Below are positions 50,793-61,735 of a stretch of DNA of 64,000 nucleotides, piece after piece. This DNA is from Calonectria ilicicola (lineage: Eukaryota; Ascomycota; Sordariomycetes; Hypocreales; Nectriaceae): the NCBI GenBank assembly GCA_020809705.1, contig CP085825.1, positions 62,001 to 126,000 on the forward strand, given 5' to 3'. How positions within the stretch are numbered: position 1 is the stretch's first letter; every line of letters starts with the position of its first letter. A program made the position numbers and the translations under genes. The notes under the pieces were generated by a model, which did not search any database, was not told the DNA's origin, and worked only from the letters and a program-made list of their open reading frames with translations.

Positions 50793-51039
50793 GAGTCTTG
50801 CTGCACGCACATATACATTTTGCTAGGTGCACACACATAAAATATCTGCATTTAACATCAAAATAAAAAAAAATAAAAATAAAATAAATAATTTTATATA
50901 TATTCTAACCTTATTTATAATAAAATAAATTAGGCCTTTAGTATTTTCTTTGGATGTCTTATGATCTCCCAGAAAAGCCCCAGCTAAATAGTTTGATGTG
51001 TGCACCTAGCAAAATGTATGTGTGCGCGCAGCAAGACTC
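50793..51039. mobile_element. MITE-like element, 247 bp, with 43-bp terminal inverted repeats
   Basis: The left end 50793-50835 (GAGTCTTGCTGCACGCACAT...) and right end 50997-51039 (...TGTGCGCGCAGCAAGACTC) are inverted repeats with only a couple of mismatches. The ~160-bp core is AT-rich and non-coding. No clear target-site duplication: TA precedes the left end but does not follow the right one. A second, decayed copy of one end lies at 61446-61484. Confidence 0.8.
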
Positions 51040-52325
51040 AGAATATATTCCAGAATCGATTCCACAAAATGGATGAACTTGAACAGACATTCAATCCATT
51101 CTTAATTGTAGTCGCTACTCACCATGACAAGGAGGTCCACGAAAATGGTAGGGACGATACAAGAGTGACTCATGCAGAGGATAGTACATTCTACGATGCT
51201 AAAGAGTTCTTATCAAGCAATATGGGCCGTGATTGTGTGTAAGGATCGAACTGTGTTGGTTCGTATTTGAAGATAATTGATCCTGAGGTGAGTATAGTTA
51301 TGGAGACCTGATTGTCATCTCTTTCATGGCTTAAGGGACAGGAACAACACAGCCGTCGGATAATAGGTGTAGGGTAGTTGGTGATATCCTAAAATTGAGA
51401 TGGGAGGTTACTGCAAGCTGCACAGCAACGTAGTGGGTTGAAAGAATAGCGTAAATTTGATAAAATACAATTTTAGCAAGTCAGATTGTGATAAAGAACA
51501 GCATAAACTTCTCACTGGGAGGATGATTGCTCGATTCTCCGGTCCTTGGTTGCCTGACGGTTACGATCAAAGTTGGCCAGGGAAGCCGTGCATGACTACA
51601 ACTCAACTGTCAAGGAAATAAATAAATTCGGCCAACATCAACCATAGCGTGGGATCAGCTTGATAGGGTGCGAGGTAAGTTCTTCAAAAACACTCTATAG
51701 AGTGAGGGTTTGGTCATGGGCATCACGAAATCGGCCCGTAATTGATGCCCGCCAGGTGTGCACGCGTTTCAACTAGTCTGAAACATATCTTGGTGACACT
51801 CAAGCTCCGTTAGGAAGACATGAATGGATATAGACCATGGTAGGTCATTTCTAGAGCGGTCTGCGCCACATTTCCGTCTATAGCTGTACAAGCAAGGTGC
51901 ATTAAATAAATCCTCCATGAATCCTAGGTAATTGTTTCATATCTATGGTCCGAGTTGGACACAAGATCCATACCAACTTCAAACAAAGTGACAGGTAAGT
52001 AGCTGACTTGGAGCTTAGAGAAACTGTTTAAACCGGAGTTTTTTTGGAGTTGGAACGGATACCCTCGGCTCACTTGACCCATTTGGCCTCGCAAGATCCA
52101 TCATCTTACACATCATGGGTGACAACTGACTGAGTGGTAAATCAAAGCTGAACGCGATCACTTTGTCGGCAAGGCCTTCCTGAAACGGCTTAGCCTCTAC
52201 TGGTGCCCCTCACAGACATGCTAAAATCCACACGACTACAAAATCTCACTTGGAATCTCAAGTTTGAGTGACGCAACAAAACATACCACAACAATTAATT
52301 CACTTTAGACATTATACACACCATC
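51040..52325. other. Intergenic, nothing recognised beyond a short frame
   Basis: An ATG at 51069 opens a 57-codon frame to 51242 (MDELEQTFNPFLIVVATHHD...) with plausible composition but no recognisable domain; it is too short to call. The remainder to 52325 shows no coding signal and ends in the promoter of the next gene. Confidence 0.4.
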
Positions 52326-52969
52326 ATGTCTGGAATAAACCGCGTCTTCACGCTTTCTAGCGTCGCCGAGGCGCAGTCTGTCTACGACGACTGGGCAGAG
52401 AACTACGAGAAAGACATGTCAGATGAGTCGCAAGCCTACGCTGGCCCCAAAGTTGTCGCCGAATATGTTTTACGGTTTCTAAAGCTCATGGAATCGACAA
52501 AAACATTGAAATTCTGGATGCTGGGTGTGGAACTGGCCTTGTAGGAGCTCATCTTGCCCAGGTTGGCGCTAAAAAGCTGGATGGAATTGATCTTAGCCCC
52601 GGCATGCTGGATGTTGCTCGAAGGGCTGGCATTTATCGTTCACTCGAGATCGCAGACATCTCCCAGTCCTTGGTTTTGCCAAATAATTCTTATGACGTTG
52701 TGGTTTGTGTGGGAACATTGACACAAGGCCATGTTGGTCCCAAAGTTTTAGATGAATTCGTTCGAGTTGTTAAATTGGGTGGTTTAGTTATTGGTACTGT
52801 TAGGGAGGCATTCTGGAAAGTTAATGGATATGAAGCTGCAATATTTGCCTTGAGGGATTCTGGGAAAGTTGAGATTTTGAGTGCCCAGCTTGAGGACTAT
52901 AGACCAGGAGCTAGAGTGCAGGCAGTTGTGTTTGTGCTTCGAGTGATGGAGGTTGAAGAATCGGCGTGA
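52326..52969 (+). pseudogene. METTL27/UbiE-like SAM methyltransferase with a one-base frameshift
   Basis: The first frame starts MSGINRVFTLSSVAEAQSVY and is normal to 52481. From 52484 the sequence continues in another frame with KNIEILDAGCGTGLVGAHLA (motif I), IDLSPGMLDVARRAGIY and SYDVVVCVGTLTQGHV, the pattern of METTL27 (WBSCR27)-like methyltransferases. The break lies in CTAAAGCT; one extra A would restore a single 214-aa frame, the normal length for the family. No intron fits: too few bases are involved. Either the gene has lost one base in an A run and is dead, or the assembly has a homopolymer error. The original frame would stop at 52544, before motif I is complete. Confidence 0.8.
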
Positions 52970-53920
52970 GAAAAATCAATCAGTGACAGATCGTCGTTGG
53001 CTACAGAATCAATTCCTAAATGAAGAATTATTCCATCTTTTACAATTAGTATGAGAACTGAAATGCCAAAGCAAGATATTGTTGCAAGAGAATGACGCTA
53101 GTAATCCTCAAGTAACGAAATCGAGTTTAACCGAGGTCTAGTAATCCTTCTCGCAACAACAGACAACAGCCTGCAGACAATCTTCGGCAAGAACTTCCGA
53201 AAACGGCTAGAACTTTTTTTCCCTACGTACATTCACTATGGAGACTTATTCTAAAAAGAGTTTAACGCTTTGACCCCAAATTGTCCAATGCAATGAACTT
53301 TGATCAGAACATCCCTGCCTAATTGATGGCGCCACATTTTGGAGTAGTCTGCGGGACACATCCGTCCACACGTCCAATTTTCAACTTTTTATCTTGAAAT
53401 TGATGCATGTTTATGAATTAAGCAGAATTTTCATCATGTTTTTCGGCCAATGGCTTGTAACTTTGATTGGAAAGGTTGACAAGCGTAAATTCAGACCACT
53501 AGCCAGGCAGTGATCAGTTCAACCAAACAATGGCACTTGTGATTCTCGATGAATCATAATCGATCTGGCAAACCCCAATATCCTCACACAGGGTCCATGT
53601 ATATCATTTATCGTGCATCTTCTTTCTCCCAGCAAGTCTTCGAATCATGTTTCAAACAATTACAACAAGTAGTAAACCACGTGAATACATGCACTAATAT
53701 GATGAAAAATAAATATGATAAGTGATGATGCCTTCCAAAGGATGCCAGATTTATTGATTGCTTTGCACCGTCCCCATGTCTATATCCAAGAGCCCATTGT
53801 ACAGATTCAAAGAACAAAAGAAAGAATAGTATGCAGATCTTGAACAAGCCGATGATGGCCGAAATATAACACCAAATGATAGCTCATAACGCCTTCTAAA
53901 ATGCCACAGGCAGTTCCAAA
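52970..53920. other. Intergenic, convergent 3' flanks
   Basis: Lies between the converging 3' ends of the methyltransferase and the MARVEL-type gene. A minus-strand frame at 53608-53847 is hydrophobic in parts but has no supporting features and is probably fortuitous. Confidence 0.4.
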
Positions 53921-54906
53921 TTAGTGTCCTCCCGGCCTTCCGTAGCTTGGGTATTCTTGATAATATTGTTGACCATTGTAATTGGTATCGTATCCACTGT
54001 ACGGGTCCGGGGTAAATCGAGCGGCATTGTACGACATTCCATTACTGTTCTGTACTCCATTATTGCTCGGATATTCCCCCTCGTTTTGAAGCCCCGCATC
54101 GCTGTGGCGTCTTCCTTGGGTGCGGTGGTCGTTTCTGTAACTTTCGTATCTCGGAGGGTTCAGATCTCGGGGACCTCTAGATAGGGAGCGGGATTGGCGG
54201 TGCGAATTTGGGTGCGAAACCATCAAAATCTCCCCAGAACCTGGTGATCTGTGATTACCAGGACGCTTCGGACCCTTATATGCCGAATCGCCGTCAAGCG
54301 ACTCGATCTCGACCGCATTGCTCGAATCGTACTTTGAACTGGAGCCTCGAGTGACTCCGTTTTCTCGGAAATATCGAAAATCGAGGTATGACACTATGGT
54401 CATGTAACCTGCCAAAATGCTGAATCATTGTTAGCGTCTTCTTTTTCCCTTTTCATATCCAAGAACTAGGTGCACACCTACCTCATGAGAATTCCAAGGA
54501 CAATGATAATCCAGCCAAGGAGGCAGTATGTTCCCGAGCACCAGTTAATGTTGGCTTGAATTGTCAGAAAGACAACAGCCCCCCAAAATACAACCTCCAA
54601 ACCATTAAGAATTAGATAGGCTTTTAGACTGCCCCACTTCTTAAACATGCCAACATGTGACGATAATATCTCGTAGAGCAAAATAATTAGAGACTTGGCA
54701 CTCTATCTTTCTGTTAGGGGCAAAATTGTTTTAAATCGCGTCGAGTGACATACCATTCCCAGAGACATTGTCCCAGCGCGGCTTCTGGGTGCAGCGGCGG
54801 GCCGGGTGAACATCCGCACAACAGAGAGAATCAATACAACGACAACGATAAACACCTGAATTAGATGTACCGGGAATTTTACTCGAGGGCTGAAAAGGTT
54901 TACCAT
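53921..54906 (-). CDS. MARVEL-type four-span membrane protein
   Basis: Three exons, 54906-54754, 54702-54482 and 54419-53921, give 290 aa. There are four hydrophobic segments: FPVHLIQVFIVVVVLILSVV, SLIILLYEILSSHVGMF, a long one through LEVVFWGAVVFLTIQ, and CLLGWIIIVLGILM running into YMTIVSYLDFRYF. This is the layout of fungal MARVEL-domain proteins. The C-terminal ~130 residues are a cytosolic low-complexity tail rich in Ser, Arg, Gly and Tyr, ending YGRPGGH. Such proteins associate with membrane microdomains or vesicle traffic; the specific role is unknown. The start MVNLFSPRVK was preferred over an upstream in-frame codon at 55023 because the short N-terminus before TM1 is typical. The exon 3 acceptor was chosen as the only one keeping the fourth span in frame. 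Confidence 0.8.
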
Positions 54907-56215
54907 CTTGTCGATCGGTATTTCAAAGCTGAAGTTGAATAAAGGAGGGAAGAATGTCAAACGAATGGGGATAAAGGAAAGGGTGAGGCACCAAATTAAT
55001 GCTTCAAATTGAGTATTTATCAAGGTTTTTCATCTCAAAGATCTGGCGCATAATTATGTCTTGATATTTTTCGCTCTCGCTTTCGGTATCGTGGGACCTA
55101 TTTTTGCATTAATTTCAAGCCACTACCCCACTCCAACGCGAAACCGACAACACCGCCTCCCGTATTTGATCGACGGGAAATTGATAATGTCACGGCAGAA
55201 ACCCCCCAAAAGATCAGCCCTGCAAGCCTAAATACTTCTACCGATCCGCGGTTTCTAAAAACACATTTCATCTAAAGGTTTAAGCTCTAACCAGGCGTAT
55301 TACCCACGTCACAGGTTGCCGTCCTCAGATCCACCATCCCCGCATTGAAATACCCTGGGCATGTCCTAAAATACATCCAACGAATCAGAGTCTTATCATC
55401 TCTGCCGAGTTACCGAAATCTAGACCATTGCACCATCTTATCATCATAAGGCGGTCTTCGGCAAAATCTTAATATTTGTGGGCCTATATTCCACGAATGC
55501 CGATTAGCCAACGATAAAAGACTTTGCGATAAAGCGTTAATCACCGTTCTACATACTCTATACTCGGTTAATTTTATATAGCCTCATTATTGTTATTGTT
55601 ATTTTTACTTCTCCAAGACTAAGAAGACCTGATCTCTCCACACAGCGTATTTTACCCTTTCACCTTTCCGGACTTGTCATACTCAGATCCCTTTAATGAT
55701 CGTTTTACAAACAAAGACTCCGATTATTTTTGAAGCTATTGAACTGAAACTCACTTGTTCTCAATCTCAAACACACATTGGCAATTATGGGTTCTAGAAT
55801 GAAGCTGTCATTTACATACTACCGGCTCAACTTGAACATCCAGTTTATTGAATCATAAATCACTTCAGTTTACTGCTTAAATTTAACCCTCATGACTCTG
55901 AAGACTCACTAAGGTCATCACATTAATTTTGGATGATACACACTCATATCAAACACATCTTATAGGAAGCTTAAAACCTTTGCAATCAACCTAAATGTGG
56001 TGGAGAATGAAATTACCATTGATGTTAACCGTTGTATCTCGCGACAGATGCTGCCATTTCATTGGCCAATCAAGATTTTCTTCCCAGTTTTCTCTGAGAT
56101 TATACAGATGACTTATATTACTACAGAGTGAATATATATCATACGAAAAGAGATGACCAAAAACGAAGGAAGAGGGCGAAGGCTAACCATCGCAATAAAT
56201 ACTGAAAATATCATA
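54907..56215. other. Intergenic, 1.3 kb
   Basis: 5' flank of the MARVEL-type gene and 3' flank of the HET gene. Ordinary composition with a moderately AT-rich middle; I see no coding frame, RNA gene or repeat. Confidence 0.45.
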
Positions 56216-58604
56216 TTATACAAGAATGACTTCTTCTTCTTCTTCCTCCATCGCAAATGGTACCTCTATAATATCTTGACCCTCCACAAAATCTGAGAAC
56301 ATAAAGACACCAACACGTTTCCAGCACTCTTTGCTCCCAACATTCCTCCCCGCTGGGGCCACAACTAGTCCAGCATACTGCCACGAGGTTTTAGATTTGT
56401 CCTCAGTTTCAGTCTTTGGCCATTTCGTCATATCGTACGTTCTCTCTTCATTTCTATTGACAATCCATGCCTCGAGCATAGTCAAAATCATAAAAGTTCC
56501 AACAGGAACCGGAAAGCTAGGAAGTAGATGCGCGTCATCATGCACATAGTGCATGCCATTCTTTGGCTCTATATAGCTTTTGGATAATTGATAACGGCCC
56601 AAAGGCAGTAGACGTAGGATATCTCCATCCCATTCGAATGCACATGGGATTCTTCTAATCCTGAGTGTGATAGTCAGGCCTGAAAAGTTGTGTGACAATG
56701 CATCAAGATTATGAATATGTTTTGGATAGTCGAACGATGTAATTTGCATCTGATAGATTGTATGGGTAGAACGCGTATTCATGGCGGAGTATATGTGGAA
56801 GTCGATTGTGTTCCTGTCCTTCAATGATGATGGAGGATGAGGAGGCACCTTGAACCACGACCATGATGGAACGTTTTCGGTTTCCGCTTGTTCTAAACAA
56901 AAGTCCCCCATTGGAACTGGGGGATGGGCGGCCCACAAAAGACCAAACTCTGCAAACTCTTTCCAGATGCCTGCCAGATATGTGAGCCCTGTGTGAGACT
57001 GAATTGCTCCAACGACGCCTGCAAAAGCAATGATGCGATCGCTTTCAAAACTCAAATCTGCAAGTCGATATTGCTCTATCATATGGTGCCATTGTCCTCG
57101 GAAGGATTCAAACATATTTCGGCCGTTTGCATCGTTCTCAATGCCAGCGAATATAGCGTAAAGTCGACTTTTCGATCGCGCACTATTTTCCAACACTCCA
57201 CAAAATTCATCCTCTAGACCTTCGCAACACTCCCACATCAGTCGGTCTTGGCCATAGTAGAGGTTTCGGGGGCAGAGTAATCTTTCTTGAAACGCCCAAG
57301 CCCTTGAGAGTAGAGGCCACTGTGTTTTGTACGTGTTTGGTGACCAAAATCTAGAAATAAAACCGGGGACATGTTGAATTACCAAAGTGCTCTCGGTGTT
57401 GGTGGCGTGAATTTTGTCTTCCTTCTCCCCATATGATTGGGATAATTGACATGGTATAGCCAATCTAGGATCTCGGAGATGTTTTCTGGCCAGTCTATCG
57501 GATGGAGGGTAAACAAACGAAATGTTGCACGCGGTCCGTCCGTAAACACTGGCCATTTTCAAGGCCTCTCTTGCCCAATCCTCTTCCGAGTCTTGGATAA
57601 TGCACAGGGAATCAATCCATAGATATTGAAATCCCAGGGCGCGAGTAATTCTAATGGCCTCATGATATTTATCCGGCAACGAAGTCAGCGATATGTCAGA
57701 CTTCATGTCTTCCAGGCATGCTTTAGTCAAACAAAGAGTAGCTGTTGGGTCAGAACCCCATATATGACTTAGAGTAGTGTACTCAATGTTGGTTTCGCGC
57801 TCTAAATTGCATTCCAGCCTAACCTTGCTCCCTTGAATATTGAGAAGCCGTGAAGGAGAAAGTGTTCTTGGGGCCACCATGCGTGAATACGCTGCGCATT
57901 TGGCATGACCTTTGTAACATTGAGAGTACCATAAATTGATATTGGACATTTTCATCTCATTTTTAGACGAAATTGTCTCAGATTTCGCTCTCAGTGTTGC
58001 CGGGTTCAGACTTGGGTCTGTGATTCATAGTCAGCACATTCTATCACCTCTTGTCCCGAGTACTTACTTGACCCTGGGTATATATATAGTACGTTCCCAG
58101 CTGGTCGCGAGCTGGGATTCAGCTTTTGAATGTCGTTTGATGATGCCCGAATCTGCAACAGAACTACGCCACTATTGCCTCTTGAAATGGTGAGCCACTA
58201 GCAATCATTTGCGGGAGAGTCGCGTACATGAAAGGTGGGATATGCTTCCGCCAAAAGTTTTCAATAGCTGAGCCCTCTGTCTCCAGTTTGTACTCAATGG
58301 AAAAGTTTCTAGCCTGTAGGAAAAGTATTATGGTAGCTTGTGGATAAAATGAATGACCGTCTGCTCGCGCCCATAGCAAAGCACACAGGTGGCATCCATT
58401 GAGATAGCCCATCTTCAATTCCGACGCCTTGCAAAGGGCGAAATGTTCTGTTGTCCAAAGCCTGACTTCATCTCGATGAAACAGACGCCTTAAAAGATGA
58501 GATTCGTTACTGAACCGAGTGCATGTTTTGCAGAGCTGGTGGAGGGTAATTTCGGAACTTTCATCCACATGGTGTTCATAAAGTGGTGTCCAGGTCGCAC
58601 TCAT
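56216..58604 (-). CDS. HET-domain protein (heterokaryon incompatibility type)
   Basis: Exons 58604-58228, 58171-58068 and 58017-56216 join in frame to 760 aa. The HET domain (about residues 238-405) shows its three blocks: YTTLSHIWG near 240, a YLWIDSLCIIQDSEEDW segment near 294, and RAWAFQERLLCPRNLYYG near 402. The N-terminal 160 residues contain the Cys-rich LCKTCTRF and GCHLCALLWARA segments common in front of HET domains. The C-terminus ends in an acidic EEEEEE stretch. HET-domain proteins take part in vegetative incompatibility and cell death in filamentous fungi; most paralogues, like this one, have no known partner. The first intron (56 nt, GTACGC donor) is the least certain part; the second has a GTAAGT donor. 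An alternative start eight codons upstream (58628) is possible. Confidence 0.88.
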
Positions 58605-59843
58605 CGCACATGTCAGTAAGAGCGGCAAAAAAACAACAAAAGCGATTTGAGCGAACCAGCCAAAGGTTGTACTTGGCAGCTCTTATGATAGCGGACTCAA
58701 TTAAATAGTGCGGACACAAAATGCCAGGTCTCAAGTTCATCTGATGAGGAGACACGAAGCCAATACATCCAGTCGATGTTTTAGTGCAGGTTCAATTTAA
58801 CCAGTGGCCGGTTTTAGTCACGTGATAATTTCTGTTTGCAGGATAGGGGGTGGGCTAACCAAATTGAATCAAGTGATCACGATGGGTACTGACTGCGATC
58901 GCCGCCAAAAGTGATTGATGGTCCGTGTTGCTATTGACCGGATAGATAAAGCCCTGATATTTTATCTAACCTGCCCAAAGTCTTTCTCAATTCAATCCAC
59001 TTGGCAGTTACTGCCAATTGAACACAATTTAGTATTTGATAGGGCTTGGTTAGCTACCTTGTGAATTAATTGAACCGTTACTGGAAGCACCTACCTTTCC
59101 GTTATCTGTATATAATGTCTAGACACAGCTCATCTAATCTATTCTACAATATCGAGCTTATCTATTCCACTGTTTGATGCCCAAACCCACGAAAAAATCT
59201 GGTAAGAGATCACACAGGCTGTCACGCTTCTCGTTACAAAACCTAAATATTAGGCCAATTTCATTCACGAACTCATTTGAACATTGAAAGAAACAAGATT
59301 TTCTGCTCACGTGCGAGCTCTAGCTTTGTCTAGCTTGTGGCATATTTCTTCCGCATCTAGCCAACACCATGCCATTTTAGTTACAAGGTTTCCCTCGCAG
59401 TAATTGCGTTGATTGCGTATCAACTTTATTTAGCAAGAAAAACCTTACTATAAAACAGGTGTAATTTCCACTTTTCGTGGGCAGGTCCCCTAACCATTAG
59501 GCAGGATTGATCGCTCGGAGAAAAGGCCACTTTCTTCAGTAATAATATCTATTCCGGTTGCTTGCATGGGTGTTTTATCAATTTATCGGTAGCACGTATA
59601 TTCATTGAGACCACATAAACTTCAACTTTATTGTAACCAGGCTCTAATTCACTGTTAGTTAGGAATGAAGTTGAAAACCTTGCCTTCCTGAGATTATAAA
59701 TACTTCCCACCTCCCTAGAGATCATAAGGTCCTGTTTCATGATTTCACATTTTATAGTAATGCCCTCAAAATAAAACCTTGCTATCAGAGTAATTCGATT
59801 ACGCAGCAGCGGCCCCGGAAATCGGAGACCGAGATACGTCGCA
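58605..59843. other. Intergenic, divergent promoters
   Basis: Separates the divergently transcribed HET and rhodopsin-like genes. The small frames present (for example 59549-59740 minus) are unsupported. No repeat or RNA gene seen. Confidence 0.45.
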
Positions 59844-60996
59844 ATGGGCTTGAGTTCTAACCAGTATCTTGTAAGTTCAACAACGCCAGTTGCAACACGA
59901 GACTAACCGTGCAAAAAGACTCTTAAGTGGTTTTTATGTATACTGTCCTTGATTATATTTATTGCCCGAGTCATGGTACTGCGGTGGAAACGGGAGTCAA
60001 CCATTTGGATATCAGAAACTATGTTGGGAGTAGCTATTCTACTCTCTCTCGCACAGAATGTTGCAGATCAGTATGCAATACTACATAATCTCGATACTCA
60101 ATCAGGCCCTTTTAATATGGGATACACAAAGGTTTTTGATGGCTTTCTAATGTCAATATATCTCCATACTAACGCGGTTAGTGGTTGTATGCATCATTTA
60201 TCATTTTTGACACGAATCTATATTTTCCCCGGTTTAGCTTACTAATATTCTATTACCAACTTTTCCCTATTACCGAGGAAAGATTGAGGTTGTGTTTAAA
60301 AGCTGTGATTGCCTACAACATCGGTGGATTTTTTACTACGCTTTTTGTAGATACATTTTGGTGCGGCACCGATGTTTCGAAAAATTGGTAAGTAATGTCA
60401 GCATTACTTTTTTCTTTCAATTCCAAGGTTGGACTTTGATCAAAGGGCGGAAAATCCCACATGTTCAACACTATATGAATGGACACCACTATACATAAAC
60501 TGGCCCATTAATCTCAGGGCAGAGATATTAAGCAAGTGTATCGATTTGTATTATTCACTCCACATCAATGTCTAACATTTCTTAGTTTTCGCTCTCCCAT
60601 TCGGAATACTACCAACATTAAAAGCATTACCAAAAAATGAAAAAATTGCACTGACTTGTATTTTTCTTATGGGTAGTATAACAATCGTTTCCAGCATCGT
60701 TCGATTTGTTCTAAATGTCGATTCTCAACTGTCATATACGACTTGTATGTATTTTTGAAAAATTTCAATGATCGTCCGCATCATTGAACAAGTGCCGACA
60801 AATATTAGTTCTACTTGGAGCCGTGGAGATCTCTGTTTCGATAATGATTGCCTCGCTGCCCGGATTACGTCCTCTACTACGTATCATAGGTCGATTCCTT
60901 GGTAACGGCTGGAGAACGATTTCATCGTCAGGAAAAGCGGAATCCCGCAAAACGTCGAATTCATCTAGTTGCCTGGAAGACATAAACTTCTCGTAG
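59844..60996 (+). CDS. Fungal rhodopsin-like (PTH11-related style) integral membrane protein
   Basis: Six exons, 59844-59870, 59928-60131, 60182-60387, 60428-60537, 60586-60744 and 60809-60996, give a 297-aa frame. Hydrophobic segments include FLCILSLIIFIARVMVL, a GVAILLSLA stretch, FPRFSLLIFYYQLFP, IAYNIGGFFTTLFV followed by DTFWCGTDVSKNW, an INL...FALPFGILP segment, ITIVSSIVRFVL, and LLGAVEISVSIMIASLPGLRPL. Order and motifs (the FWCG...NW extracellular loop and the final SLPGLRPL) match the fungal SAT4/rhodopsin-domain family of seven-span proteins. Function is unknown; some relatives sense surfaces. The second intron (60132-60181) has an unusual GTTTTT donor but a perfect TACTAAC branch site. 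Final introns were picked by frame. It is somewhat short for the family. Confidence 0.78.
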
Positions 60997-61735
60997 AATG
61001 AAAATCTCAGTTCACATGTTGAGGAAACCACTGAAACAAGTAATAGTACAAAAAGGGCAGTTTAAATAGGTCAATTATATATAGTCAAACTCCCAATTGT
61101 CTTCATATCATTGATGTGACATGAAAGCACGTTGCATCACTGGCACATACACTACGAGTCATCTTCATAACATAACATGTTGTTCTTTTATAGTATCTAT
61201 GGTTTTCTTCAACGCCTGCCTCTCGAGTTGAGGATGTACGTTGAGTTGCACTAAAATTGACAAACCAAGCCATGTCAAATACGTCAATTTTAGTGGCTTT
61301 TGCTACGCACACAGCTACGCTTTGTGAGTTGTATTCATAAAGCTACTTAGCTATAACGCTTATGTAAAAACCTTAACAGAAAATCTTAAAGTGTATAATA
61401 TTATTTACTTGAACGTTTTCTCTCTCGCTTTTCAAAATAGTTATATGTGCATCGAGCAAAATGGATGTTTGCGCGCAGCAAGACCGTTTAGGTTTCCATG
61501 ATATCAGGTTTGTATCATATGGAGAATTAAGTTGATCAGTTTTTGTCTGGGCAAATCAAAGGTTATACATACTGATTTTATCTGTCTCTATTGTGTCCTT
61601 ACAGCTTTGTAGGGAGCCTAGCCGAGCCCGATTCTCGCAAGTATAACAGCCACTCAGGAACATCCATAATGTACATTGAACCAAGTTGCAAATCCGGATA
61701 TGACACTCGTTGTAGTATAAATATTGGATTGCATA
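60997..61735. other. Intergenic with a decayed MITE end
   Basis: Convergent 3' flanks of the rhodopsin-like and zinc-cluster genes. It contains the MITE-related sequence at 61446-61484; a loosely similar opposite-end sequence lies near 61290-61325. Otherwise nothing recognised. Confidence 0.45.
61446..61484. repeat. Fragment of the MITE seen at 50793-51039
   Basis: GCAAAATGGATGTTTGCGCG and GCAGCAAGAC match the right terminal repeat of the MITE with a few substitutions. The left end is at best strongly decayed near 61290. Confidence 0.6.

Noticed and set aside
53608..53847. Minus-strand 79-codon hydrophobic frame
   Set aside because: Lies in the 3' flank of the MARVEL-type gene, no splice connection restores a longer protein, and hydrophobic runs are common by chance in T-rich sequence.
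58158..58228. HET gene read as frameshifted pseudogene at the end of its first exon
   Set aside because: A 56-nt intron (58227-58172) with GT...AG ends joins the exons in frame and gives sequence fitting the family, so a pseudogene is not required.
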